Notes under the pieces: generated by a model
Database searches by the model: none
The model's input: only the letters and a program-made list of their open reading frames with translations
What the model was told of the DNA's origin: nothing
Made by a program: the position numbers and the translations under genes
NCBI GenBank assembly: GCA_033239125.1
Contig: BSWB01000008.1
Location: forward strand, 6,168,001-6,232,000
Direction: 5' to 3'
DNA length: 64,000 nucleotides
Source of the DNA: Fagopyrum homotropicum
Taxonomy: Eukaryota; Streptophyta; Magnoliopsida; Caryophyllales; Polygonaceae
In this document: positions 45,301-56,541 of the stretch, piece after piece
Layout: each line of letters starts with the position of its first letter
Position numbering within the stretch: position 1 is the stretch's first letter

Positions 45301-46465
45301 AAAATTCAGGATAGACTTTAATGGAAATGTAGCCAAAACGGATGATTTTCTACTAAGTTTGCTTCTAAAATGATTGAAGCGCATACGAACATTACCCACA
45401 ATTAGGCATGTGAATAGGTTTGGAAATTAGATACACAACCAAAAATCAAGAATTTTCTTTGGAAAATCTCACAAAACGGAATTCCAACAAAAGTCAAGCT
45501 CGACGAAAGGCGGATTGCAGTTACTAGAAATTGCGAACTTTGCAACCATCACCTAGAGGATCTGGTTCACTTGTTTTTTGAGTGCCCTTTTAGAAAACAA
45601 GTTATTAACAAACTTGACGGAACAATATTACCCAGAATGAGCACAATTAACCAAAGCAAAATAATACATGATATCCTAATTGATTTATTTCATAAATTAG
45701 GACCTAACAAGATGGCATGTCTTGCAACCATTTGGTGGAGCATATGGTTCTTTAGAAATAAAATTATCTTCAGTAATGAGCCTATTGGTACAACTAAGAA
45801 GGTTACAAGCTTTATCAAAGAAAAAAGCCATAATTGGAATCTCAAAACCATTGATGAGGACGCTTTTAATTTTAAACAACCACACAAAGAATCAAACCAT
45901 ATTAAAAGGAAGAAACATGACATCATATGGGAAAAACCAAAATTTGATTTCCATAAACTTAATTTTGATGGTTCAAAACTAGATTCGGGAGTAACTTCTA
46001 TTGGTTACGTAATCCGGGAACATAGCGCAAAGGTTGTGAGCCTCGATGCAAAAAATAATAACTTTAACTCAGTTATTAAAGCGGAAGCTTTTGCCCTGAA
46101 ATTAGGCCTCCAGGAGGCTAAAAAACTCCATATTAAAAAGATCAAAATCGAAGGTGATAAACTGTGTTATTAAGGCACTCCAAGGTTTGTGGAGTTGTCC
46201 TTGGGAGATCGAGATGCTTATTTTCGACTCCAGTTTGGACCTTCATTCTTTCGACAAAGTTCAGATTAGACATATTTTCAGAGAGATAAACTATGTTGCT
46301 GATCGGTTAACCCACCAGGGTATATCGACCCCCAACACCAATTTTTCTAATAATCCCGAAATTCTTGTTCTCATCCGTAAGGATGCTTTAGGGTGGACTA
46401 TCTCTAGGAGGTATACCAACCTAACCGCTTTCCGTTACCAAAAATAAAAAATAAAATAAAAAAGT
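42305..46465 (+). mobile_element. Degenerate L1-type LINE with C-terminal RNase H
   Basis: Plus-strand ORF2 remnants in order: endonuclease (SFWNIRGMGRSNLW, IISLAETKSKKPPDDK) at 42306-42890; linker; reverse transcriptase (NKSPGPDGMPIDFYQKYW, IKLDMEKAYDQVD, EKGLIQGDPLSPYLF) at 43340-44460; a zinc-binding domain (RNCELCNHHLEDLVHLFFEC) near 45525-45590; and a plant-type RNase H (KLNFDGSKLDSGVTSIGYVI, EAFALKLGLQEAKKL) at 45950-46180. It ends in an A-rich tail (46441-46465). The RT catalytic box that should read FADD is FANY (44359-44370). Stops and shifts are frequent, one at a C-tract near 43226-43236. A full-length but dead insertion. Confidence 0.85.
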
Positions 46466-46614
46466 GGGTCGACTCGACCCAAAAGAGTAGCTCAACAACA
46501 TGAGCACATCAACACGGGATCCAAATTACTTAGAGGCAACAAAATAGGCCTAAGAGGGAGGCCAACAAGAGGTGAATGCCGAGCAAGTTAGCCCACGAGA
46601 GAGAGTTGGGTGTT
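46466..46614. other. Short spacer
   Basis: Begins with GGGTCGACTCGACCC, a 15-bp palindrome, after the LINE A-rich tail. Nothing else is recognised. Confidence 0.4.
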
Positions 46615-47035
46615 TTGTCCTTCTAGTGGCGACTCGCAATGTTTTTGATTGCAAGGATAACTTTGCTCGCGGCTCGCGCATGTAATGGTAGGGGTGTAGT
46701 TGGCATTGAAAATGATCTCATTCCTATTATTCCATGTAAAATAGATGTAGGCAATGATTGAAGAAATTCTGATGTTGGAGATGAGGGTGCGTTTAAGAGC
46801 TGTTTGGGTGCTAAGGCATGACTAGAAGTTAAGGGAGTAGGGGTAGGAGTAGGGCGTTCTGGTCCAACAGGAGATGATGTCGAGTACTAAGGTGGTGTAG
46901 CTGCAGTTTCTCCATAGGTTGGTCTCATCCTCGGGGTGACTTTCACAGAGTTTGCATGAGTCGTCATTAACAATATTCCAGGAGAGCAATTTGGTTAGCA
47001 TTGGGAGCCAATAACTTTGTCAACAAGGAAGGGAC
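46615..47035 (-). pseudogene. LINE 3' fragment (zinc-binding RT end), minus strand
   Basis: The minus strand translates in pieces to LSWNIVNDDSCKLCESHPED, NLWRNCSYTTLVLDIISCWT and SIIAYIYFTWNNRNEIIFN. This matches the C-terminal zinc-binding region of the LINEs at 60249 and 61534 (compare NMINDDTYKLCNNTPENDDH). It belongs to that LINE family rather than to the neighbouring one at 42305. No endonuclease or RT core is present. Confidence 0.7.
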
Positions 47036-47088
47036 TAGTCTCTTTAAATAAATATTTTTACTTAATACATGTATTAAAAGTAATCAGT

Positions 47089-48804
47089 TATAAGACCCCA
47101 GTCTTTCGCCTTCACCGCCCCCGTGGTGAAGTGTGCTGCCCCTGCGGCAGGCAGCACCCGCGGCTGGGTCAGTCGCCCCTGCAGTTGACTACAGATCGCG
47201 CCCGATCTTCCTTTCGTTCGTTTTATCTTCTTTCCATAGATAGAAGATCCGATCTTCTATCTTATGGCCGGCTTCCTTATCTTGTTCCTAACCCTAAAAC
47301 GTCCTTCCTTCTATCTTTCCAGCCCATCTCTATATATTCCCGCCTTTTCTTCTTTTTCCCGTTTCTTGTTAACGTTTCTTCAACCCTTGAGAGGTGCAGC
47401 CGTCACCTTGCTTCCTGCGACCTTGCTGCACGTGTAAGTTCATCTCTTCTCGTTTCTTCATCATGTTCATGTAGTTGCTACATGCCGTTCTCTTCTATTT
47501 CTCTTCTTCCCTTCGTTCTTCCTTTTCTTCTTCTACAAAGATCAAGATTGAGTCTTGATCCTTGTTGGTTGTTCCGTTGTTGATATTTTTATGTTCACAA
47601 GCTCCCTTGGTCGAGTCTTGAAGAGTTGAATCAAAGGATCGAGCTTTGGATCCCTCGCTGTGAAGTTTCTGTCGAGAGAAACCCCGATAGCGTCTTCTGT
47701 TACGCAGCTCCCCCGCGCCTGCACATTCCCTCCCCGCGGCAAGCAGCCTTTGCGCCTTACTCTGCCTCCCCTGCGGTTTCCTCTATAGTAACTCCCGTTC
47801 TTGTGAGTTGCTTCCTTCCTTCCTTACTCGTTCCTTGTTCCTTCTGGATGTTCCTTGTCCCCTGAGTATGTTGTAAGACTAAGGTTGAGCCCTTAGCTTG
47901 TGGAGATCTCTTAGAGATCACTGACACTAGAAGTTATAGACTTCTAGCAACCGTTTCTTTTCTGATTCGTGATGCTTGTGTGAACAGGCTTTCCTTGCTC
48001 CTTTCCTGAGGGAAACTGAGCCATTATTTGAGTCTATGCAGTGTGTTGACTGTTCCTTCAAGTGAGGTAAGTCCCTTGGACTTACTTTGCTTCATTCTGT
48101 ATATTGGTTTGAGTGTTTTGGCTTGTTTGTGTTGTTTATCATGCTTATAACGGATGACCGGAATAAGATTCACCCTTTATAACCTTAATTGGCCCAAGTG
48201 AATGATAACCGGGCGGTGAACACTTGTCTAGTTCTTCAAGAGACTAGAATATCCTCTTGAAACCCAGGCCCGTAGGTAACGGATAGTACGGATCTATTCC
48301 TATTGTTAGACGGAAGCGGATGCGAGTTTCGGGAGATTGTAGTGTGACAAAAGAAGTTGAATTAGTAATGGATAACTTTAAAAAAGATAATAACCGGTTG
48401 AGTGTGAGCATGTTATGTGTTTACTTTACCTTATGTGTGTTTGTGCCTTTACGTTCTGTCCGATATCTAAAATGTTAGCTAACGGTTTATACCGTCGTTG
48501 TAGATGTTCGCGGGTTCAGGATGCTGCTGAGTGATCCGGATGGTGTGGTCAGCCGGGGTTCCCATACATTATAGGATGGGATCTGGTTTATGTTATGTTG
48601 TTTCTTTTCCCTTTCGTTTTGAACTCGGTTGCGAATCTTTTCCGCTTTCCTTTGTCTAAACCTTTGGTATTATTTTGAGTATTTTTTTTCATTCGTTTGT
48701 GCCTTGTTGTAAGATCCGTTGTGCTGTTGCTACTCTGAGGGTCGGAACCCATTGTGCGGTCCTAGCCCGTAGGGCTTCGAGTTCCCAGAACTTGGGGTGT
48801 TGCA
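47089..48804 (+). repeat. 5' LTR of element C
   Basis: 1716 bp. It begins TATAAGACCC where the 3' copy begins TGTAAGACCC, so the terminal TG has changed to TA, and ends GGGGTGTTGCA. GC-rich words lie at about 47115-47195 and 47708-47775. The stretch from about 48090 to 48540 is almost identical to the 3' LTR, while earlier parts carry more differences. Confidence 0.9.
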
Positions 48805-48807
48805 ATA

Positions 48808-48820
48808 TGGTATCAGAGCC
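48808..48820 (+). other. Primer binding site, tRNA-Met type (element C)
   Basis: TGGTATCAGAGCC, 3 nt after the LTR end, complementary to initiator tRNA-Met. Confidence 0.9.
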
Positions 48821-49087
48821 AGGTTGGCAACAATGACACTCAAAATCTTTTAAAGGTCAGATGAATAAATAAAATAGAACCCCAAGGGGTCTAACATATT
48901 CAAAAGGGGGTTTTGTTTTTGAACTTGTTGGTCTGGGATAGATGTACGGGCGACCACCACTACCTCCACGGATCTCAATAGTGTAGTTTCTTATATGTTG
49001 GCCTTTATATGCTTTTCTTGGTTTTCTGCTTTAGTTGTAGTGTGGCCTTATATCTATATATAGCCTTATATATCTATCCTTATAGCA

Positions 49088-49495
49088 ATGGCACGCACTA
49101 GAGCTACCGCTGCTACAGGGCGAGGAAGGGGTCAACCACCACTTCCACCTGCCGTCCGTGAACGAGGACGTGCAGGAAGACCTCCACTAGAAAGAGGTCG
49201 GGGCAAAGCCCCAGTTGCTGACCCGCCTATCGCTGAGGCGTTTGTTGAGGAAGTCGTTGAGAGTGTTGTTCCTGAGGCTGGGAACGGTACCGCTGCTAGG
49301 TCCGGAGCATAGAGAGCGCTATCGACAGAGTCCTCTCGAGTGTCCATAGGAGCTTCTGCATACCGCGACTATGTGTAGAGAGTTGAGGAGGCTATCAAGA
49401 CTGGAGGACCATCACTAGTGCCGCTAGTTCCCGCGAGATCAGCTAAGGTTTCGTAGAGAGTTACACAGGTTGTTGCCTCGCCTACTAGACAGCTG
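49088..49495 (+). pseudogene. Element C gag N-terminal remnant
   Basis: Starts MARTRATAATGRGRGQPPLP and is open to 49312, then carries stops. It matches the gag start of element A. The gag core and zinc knuckles are absent because of the deletion ending near 49500. Confidence 0.75.
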
Positions 49496-49499
49496 AAGA

Positions 49500-51260
49500 C
49501 GGTAAGGTGATTACTTATGCGTCAAGACAGCTGAAGACGTACAAGGAGAATTACCCTACCCATAACCTTGAGTTGGCTGTTGTGGTTCATGCTTTGAAGA
49601 TTTGGAGACATTATTTGTACGGGGCTACGTGTCAGATATTCACAGATCATAAGAGTCTGAAGTACATATTCACTCAGCGGGAGTTGAATAACCGCTAGAG
49701 GAGATGGCTGGAGTTGATCAAGGATTTTGATCTTGAGATCTTATACCACTCGGGGAAGGAAAACGTAATAACTGACACCCTCAGTAGGAAGACTCCCCGG
49801 GAGATGGCGATCGCTAGGCTGACAACTCAGCCACAATCACAGCAAGATCTTGCATGGCTAGAGATGGATATCCACTTCATGGATTTCAACAGCCAGTTGT
49901 CCACCTTGGAAATAGTACCTGATCTGTTGGCCGAGATCCGATAGAAGCAAGAAAGTTGCCCAACTTTGACGCAAATCCGAGACCGGATGTCTCGAGGAGA
50001 GGCACCACAGTTTGCATTCGGTGTCGATGGGATCTTGAGACGTCAGGAGCGTGTTTGTGTGCCTTCAGATCGAGAGTTGAGACAACGGATTCTTCAGGAA
50101 GCTCATTCTTCACCTTACTCAATTCACCCTAGCGCGAGTAAGATGTATCACGATATCAGACACTCTTTCTAGTGGGGAGGTCTGAAGGCAGACGTCACGA
50201 GATATGTAGCTCAATGTGCGACCTGTAAGCAGGTCAAGATCGAGCATCATAGACCAGGAGGCAAGCTACACCCACTTTCCATCCCTCGGTGGAAGTGGGA
50301 GGACATCTCTATGGATTTCGTTACCGGTTTGAGACCAAGTCGAGGCTTCGATGCTATCTGGGTCATAGTGGATCGATTGGCGAAGACCGCACGTTTCATT
50401 CCGATCAAGGAAACGTGGACTGTGAGTCGATTGGAAGAGGAGTTCACTAGACAGATAGTGAGACTTCATGGAGTACCTAGGACTATAATCTCTGACAGAG
50501 ACGGACAGTTCACTTTGAGGTTCTAGCAACAGGTGCATGCCGCCCTAGGTATCAGTCTACAGTTCACGACTGCTTATCATCCTCAGACCGATGGTCAGTC
50601 CGAGCAGACCATCCAGACTCTGGAGGACATGTTGCGAGCCTGTGTGTTAGACTGGGGACAACTGTGTTGGGACGAGCCTAGTAGTGCTAGTGGATAGCAC
50701 CTGAGCAGATTTAGGATGACATGGTTCGAGTAGCAGTGATCCGTGAGCGGATGTTAGCAGTACAGAGTCAACAGAAGTCGTATGCCGATAAGAGGCGCAG
50801 ACCTTTGGGGTTCAGAGTTGGAGCTCAGGTTTGGTTGACAGTATCTCCGACACGAGGCGTCAGCCATTTCGGAGTCAAGGGGAAGCTGAGTCCCATATAC
50901 GTCGGACCTTTCGATATTCTTGAGCGAGTTGGGGAGACAACATAAAGACTTGCTTTGCCACCGAAACTCGAGGGTGTTCACCCTGTCTTCCATTTGTCTC
51001 AGTTACGGGAGTACATACCGGACCCGAGGCACATCGTCAGTGACGAGGATCTAGTGATCGATCCAGACCACACGTTTGTTGAGCACCTGTCTTAGAGCGT
51101 AGTACGAGACGCTTGTGTTCGAAGGACATAGTGATGATAAAGATTCAGTGGTCGATGTGAGGAGCTGATGAGGCGACTTGGGAGACAGAGGATAGTATCT
51201 AGAGGAACTATCCGGAGTTTTTCGCTAAGCTGGACGCACCTTTAGCGTAGTCATTTTGTT
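49500..51260 (+). pseudogene. Element C RNase H, integrase and chromodomain remnants
   Basis: RNase H begins ITYASRQLKTYKENYPTHNL with IFTDHKSLKYIF and is stopped by TAG at 49696-49698, then resumes (RRWLELIKDFDLEILYHSGK). Integrase follows: a zinc-binding segment (H...H with CATCKQVK at about 50218-50240), catalytic Asp in WEDISMDFVTGL, Asp in VPRTIISDRDGQF and Glu in YHPQTDGQSEQTIQTLED; stops at about 49942, 50170 and 50524 break it. From 50721 the C-terminus (VGAQVWLTVSPTRGVSHFGV) leads to a decayed chromodomain near 51120-51240 (KIQWS, ATWE and NYPEFF shared with element B). Confidence 0.82.
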
Positions 51261-51404
51261 TCAGGTTTTCCTTTGTTGCGTTGCGTACGCTGTTGTGACA
51301 TTTTGAGTTACATGCCCCATGTGGGGAATATATGAGTTGTATTTATGTTTCTACGTTGTTGTTTGGGTTCTTTCGGGCTGTTGCAAGTTTCGGGACGAAA
51401 CTTC

Positions 51405-51421
51405 TTTTTAGGAGGATCTGA
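51405..51421 (+). other. Polypurine tract of element C
   Basis: TTTTTAGGAGGATCTGA directly before the 3' LTR start at 51422. Confidence 0.7.
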
Positions 51422-53111
51422 TGTAAGACCCTAGTCTTTCACCTTTACCGCCCCCACGGTGAAGTGTGTCGCCCCTGTGGCTTACTACAGATCGCGCCCG
51501 ATCTTTCTTTCGTTCATTTTTTCTTCTTTTCATAGATAGAAGATCCGATCTTCTATCTTATGAGTCGGCTTCCTTATCTTGTTCCTAACCCTAAAATGTC
51601 CTTCCTTCTATCTTTCCAGCCCTTCTCTATATATTCCCGTCTTTTCTTCTTTTTCTCGTTTCTTGCTGACATTTCTTCAAACCTTGAGAGCTGCAGCCTT
51701 CACCTTGCTTCCTGCGACCTTGCTGAACGTGTAAGTTCATCTCTTCTGGTTTCTTCATCATGTTCATGTAGTTGCTGCATGTCGTTCTCTTCTATTTCAC
51801 TTCTTCCCTTCGTTCTTCCTTTTCTTCTTCTCCAAGGATCAAGATCGAGTCTTGATCCTTGTTGTTGGTTCCGTTGTTGATATGTTGATCTTCACAGGCT
51901 CCCTTGGTCGAGTCTTGGAAAGTTGAATCAAATGATCGAGCTTTGAATCCCTCGCTGTGAAGTTTCTGTCGAGAGAAACCTCAACAACGTCTTTTGTTAC
52001 GCAGCCGCCCCTGCGCCTGCACATCCCCGCCCCCGCGGCAAGCCGCCCCCGCACCTTACTCCGCCGCCCCTGCAGTTTCCTCTATAGTAATCCCCGTTTT
52101 GTGAGTTGCTTTCTTCCTTCCTTCCTTCCTCGTTCCTTTCCTTGTTCCTTCTGGATATTCCTTGTCCCCCGAGTATGTTGTAAGACTAAGGTTGAGCCCT
52201 TAGCTTGTAGAGATCTCTTAGAGATCATTGAGACTAGAAGTTATAGACTTCTAGCAACCGTTTCATTTCTGATTCGTGATGCTTGTGTGAACAGGCTTTC
52301 CTTGCTCCTTTCCCGAGGGAAACTGAGCCGTTATTTGAGTGTGTGCAGTGTGTTGAGTGTTCCTTCGAGTGAGGTAAGTCCCTTGGACTTACTTAGCTTC
52401 ATTCCGTTTATTGGTTTGAGTGTTTTGGCTTGTTTGTGTTGTTTATCATGCTTATAACGGATGACCGGAATAAGATTCACCCTTTATAACCTTAATTGGC
52501 CCAAGTGAATGATAACCGGGCGGTGAACACTTGTCTAGTTCTTCAAGAGACTAGAATATCCTCTTGAAACCCAGGCCCGTAGGTAACGGATAGTACGGAT
52601 CTATTCCTATTGTTAGACGGAAGCGGATGCGAGTTTCGGGAGATTGTAGTGTGACAAAAGAAGTTGAATTAGTAATGGATAACTTTAAAAAAGATAATAA
52701 CCGGTTGAGTGTGAGCATGTTATGTGTTTACTTTACCTTATGTGTGTTTGTGCCTTTACGTTCTGTCCGATATCTAAAATGTTAGCTAACGGTTTATACC
52801 GTCGTTGTAGATGTTCGCGGGTTCAGGATGCTGCTGAGTGATCCGGATGATGTGGTCAGCCAGGGTTCTCGTACATTGTAAGACGGGATCAGGTTTATGT
52901 TATGTTGTTATTTTTTCCTTTTGTTTTGAACTCGGGTGCGAGTCTTTTACGCTTTCCTTTGTATAAACCTTTGGATTTATTTTGAGTTTTGGTTTTCATT
53001 CGTTTGTGTCTTGTTGTAAGATCCGTTGTGTTGTTACTATTTTGAGGGTCGAGACCCATTGTGCGTTCCTAGCCCGTAGCGCTTCGAGTTTCCAGAATTT
53101 GGGGTGTTACA
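51422..53111 (+). repeat. 3' LTR of element C
   Basis: 1690 bp, TGTAAGACCC...GGGGTGTTACA. It keeps both canonical ends. It is about 26 bp shorter than the 5' LTR, mainly from a missing stretch after the first GC-rich cluster (near 51480). Confidence 0.9.
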
Positions 53112-53252
53112 TGAGTTATAACAAAAAATATATTTATTAATTAAATTAGACGCATTGTAGTTCATTGATACAAATTAAGTATAAAAGAACAAAAGAATTC
53201 ATGTCAACGGTAAACGTGATAAATCTGTTTTTCGAGTTTTCATATTTTCAAA

Positions 53253-55440
53253 ATGTTGCATGATGACTTAAGTTTCAATGCTTCTAAAAACATTTCTCTC
53301 GATATAGCACACTATATAATCCTTCAAAAACTCTTATCCATCTTGTTTCGCGACTCTCTCTTAATGATCTTCATTGCTGAAAATGTTCTTTCTAATGTAG
53401 GTGTTGCAGTTGGTAGTACTAAAGCAAACTCACGATATATCAAGTGAAAAACTTTGTAAATTCCCTCCTCAACCATCTTCTTAGAAACATCCTCAACTAC
53501 AATTTTCGGTTAAGCTCAATTTGATCACATTTTGAGAAGTCGTTTGGATATAACTCTGCAAGACGAAGTAACTTTGACTCACAAAAGCAAGAGAATGAAT
53601 TCTTAAGATCAAGACATGTTATACATGTGAGTACTTATGTAATTGACTCACTGAAACGAGTCTCCATCTGATGACCAATTTGATCAAGAACCTATAAATA
53701 TAACGTAAAATTAATTATATTAAAATTAACTGTTAATATAAATCAAAATATCAAACACATGAATAAAATAGATCAACTTGAAATATTAAAAATACCTGAC
53801 AAAATATATCAAATTGGAAGTGGTTGTAGTTTGTTTTAATATTTCCAATACGACTAGCACGTCGACTTGGAGCATCATCGTCCATGTTAAGAATATGAAA
53901 TTATACTTAACACAAAAAGTGTTGACATCTTCTAATAGTTTATCACATCCGTTCTCCCACAGCTCTTGCACCTTGTTTTTAGTAGTTTGAACAAGCTCAC
54001 CACCTCAATAATATTTTGATCTTTTGTACTAAGAATTGTGACAAGACACTTGTGTATCCCAATACAATCTTCATCAAATGAACAATACAAACAAACTAAT
54101 AACTCTCCATCTTTTCACCCACCTTATCGGCAAGACCTCCAGCTTGTGTGTTTGTGCCATCAACATAGATATTGTCAAGCACTTGGATTACCGAGGGCCG
54201 CAAATATAGAAGATAAATAATTATTTTATGGTTTGAACCTAACGTATACTTCCTGGCCTAGTTAGACTACATTTTTGATTATTTCCACTTCTATTGAAGT
54301 TTTGCTTTTTTTCAACATCTTCACCAAGTTGTCATGTTGAATTCATGAAAACTCATATTTTATTTTACAGGAAGCTCTAACCATGTTTGTTATCATAAAC
54401 AAAACCTCACAAAAATCATTAACAGGTTGGTTTGTACGTGCAATTACCACAATTACTAATTGTAATTGATGAGCTAAACAATGAATGAATCTAGCATATG
54501 AATTCTCATTTAAGATAAGAGGCTTAAGTCCACTAAGTTCTCCTTGCATATTTGAAGCATCATCATATCATTAACCTTTCAGTTTAGAGATAGATAATCC
54601 GTGTTTAATGAAAAATTCATCAATAGCACTTTTCAGAGATATTGCGGTGGTATGAAACAAGTCCAATAAAGTACTCTATCACTTCTCCATGGTTATTTAC
54701 ATATCTTACAACAATAGCTATTTGTTCTTTTATCGAACTATCACGAGTCTCATCAATCAAAAAACAAAAGAATATTTCTCCAATATCATTGATTATGATA
54801 TGGATTGTCTCTAATGAATATGCTTTTGCAATGTCAAATTGAATGATTGGACTAGTAAGTCGGTGATTTAATGGTGCTTCATACACCACCTTTCCAACTT
54901 CAACATTTTGTAAACAATACCACTCTAGAAGTTCCAAAAAAAATTCCTTTATTAGGCGAGTATTAGTACAATGTTCATCATGCACCCAAAAAATCAACCC
55001 TTGACAAAGTGGAAATCTAATAACATTCACGAATGCGATATGCATCACCCATTACTTAAACTACAAAAGTCACACATCTTGTCAAATTTTGCCTTTGATC
55101 TTTGAAAGCAAAGAATAACGTTCGAGCATCATTGTGAATACTACGTGTATCTCACACATGTTCTCTAAATTTCTCGAGACCCTTCTCCAAGTTACAAAAT
55201 CTAGTTTTCACAAATGTTTCGCCTCTCGATCAGTTTCCTATTTCTCTCTCTTCTAACATTATATCTAACTAGAATATCATATTCATCAATACGTTTCCGC
55301 AATGCCGGATCACTAACAATCTCCCAATCATTCATATATTTAGTTCAAACTCTTTTTTTGCTCTAACATTGTTTCTACCCATCTCGTCTCTAACAACATC
55401 TATATTCACACGTTCTCTCGAGCTGCCGACATTCCTATCA
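53253..55440 (-). pseudogene. hAT-superfamily transposase-like gene (DUF4371 / HAT dimerisation), broken
   Basis: Read on the minus strand: an N-terminal segment (NDWEIVSDPALRKRIDEYDI, about 55340), a DUF4371-like core at 55048-54620 (LTSPIIQFDIAKAYSLETIH, FCFLIDETRDSSIKEQIAIV, RYVNNHGEVIEYFIGLV), the conserved YDDASNMQGELSGLK region (about 54573-54530) with RFIHCLAHQLQLVIV, and a C-terminal HAT-dimer region near 53460-53330 (LVLPTATPTLERTFSAMKII). This order is that of plant TTF-zinc-finger/ZMYM1-like proteins derived from hAT transposases. Several stops and frame changes show it is dead. I did not find terminal inverted repeats or a TSD, so the element borders are unknown. Confidence 0.75.
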
Positions 55441-56541
55441 ATATTTTGAGAATCAACACTTGAACTTGATAATTAACAAATATATCCATGTTCCTATTTG
55501 AAAACATAAAATTTGATTCAACTAAAATTTAAAAAACAAATATCGTACTTGAAACCAAACAAATAATTCATGTAATTAATAGAAATATGATTTAGTATTT
55601 ATTCAAATAAAAAAATTAATAAAAATTAGTTTAAGAAAAGGAAGATCAAACTTACAATTTTATCACGATCGTAAACTTTAAACCGTAAAATTTAAACCGA
55701 AATTGATGACCTACAAAATTGAATATTTAATAGGATGAATCGAATGTCAGCCCTCAGAATTGTTGAATGAAGTTGCCGCGGAATTGTAGTGTTGATTGTC
55801 GAAGATTTAGATTAATTAATATGGGTTTAAGGCTAGTTAAATAGGTTTATTTTCATTAAATATGTATTTGGATGTACCTTTTTATTTTAAAAGATAAACC
55901 CATGGTTTTTGGGTTGCTAAAAAATTAAAATATGTACGTTTTACATTAGCCACTGCCGCGTCTTCTCCTTTGTTCCATCTTTAGTCTCCTTCACGGCTCC
56001 ACTCGTTCCATCTTCTGTCTTCATACTTTTGTTTTCTCTTCGATCCCGTCCCTACCCTTGGTCGCCGGAAGGTCAACAAGGGTAGTACCCCTCAACTCCA
56101 CCTCTAGGTATAGCTGGAAGCTTGCTCGGGTTTATTTTAACTAGAAGAACTCCACAGCACTTCTTGGTTTTGTGTTGGTATCCATGGATGGCCCAAAATC
56201 GGTCTAGATTCCATTTTCGTCCTTTTGTGATAACACTTGACTTCATTCTCAAGTTTATCTTCTCTTGATTTTTCAAGCACAATTTCAATGGATTATGCTC
56301 ATTGTCAGTTAGAAAGTGGAAGTGTCGATTTCGTCTAAAAAAACATATTTTTTTTAATGTATTCATATGTCAAAAATGATTTATGTTTGAATGAGAAGTA
56401 GTGTTCAAAGCGGGGTTGCATGAAATACCCGCATTTGAATTAAATGTGAAAAAAGTTCTGGATTTAAATATGGAGAAAAGAAGCATAGTTTAAATACTAG
56501 GGGATGAGAGTTGAAACATGAGGCTTAAAATTCACAAATAA
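55441..56541. other. Intergenic region
   Basis: AT-rich DNA with a mixed-composition island at about 55950-56240. One minus frame (56073-56366, 97 codons) has no recognisable motif, so I do not call it a gene. It may be the remaining flank of the hAT-like element. Confidence 0.45.

Larger units (their letters stand above)
47089..53111 (+). mobile_element. Element C: Ty3/gypsy retrotransposon with both LTRs and a large internal deletion
   Basis: Two LTRs (47089-48804 and 51422-53111) flank only 2.6 kb of internal DNA. Flanks TCAGT (47084-47088) and TGAGT (53112-53116) agree at four of five bases, a plausible decayed TSD. Inside: tRNA-Met primer site, gag N-terminus, an abrupt jump to RNase H, integrase, chromodomain remnant and polypurine tract. 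Most of gag, all of protease and nearly all of RT are gone. Several stops lie in integrase. The element is a relative of A (same gag N-terminus and GC-rich words) and cannot move on its own. Confidence 0.87.

Noticed and set aside
47017..47583. Open frame of 188 codons, plus strand
   Set aside because: It lies in the 5' LTR of element C; its Ser/Leu/Phe-rich translation comes from CT-rich LTR leader sequence and is shared with the non-coding 3' LTR.
51560..52457. Two open frames, plus strand
   Set aside because: Both are in the 3' LTR of element C and mirror the frames of the 5' LTR; no protein motif.
56073..56366. 97-codon minus-strand frame
   Set aside because: No motif and no supporting context beside a decayed hAT-like gene.
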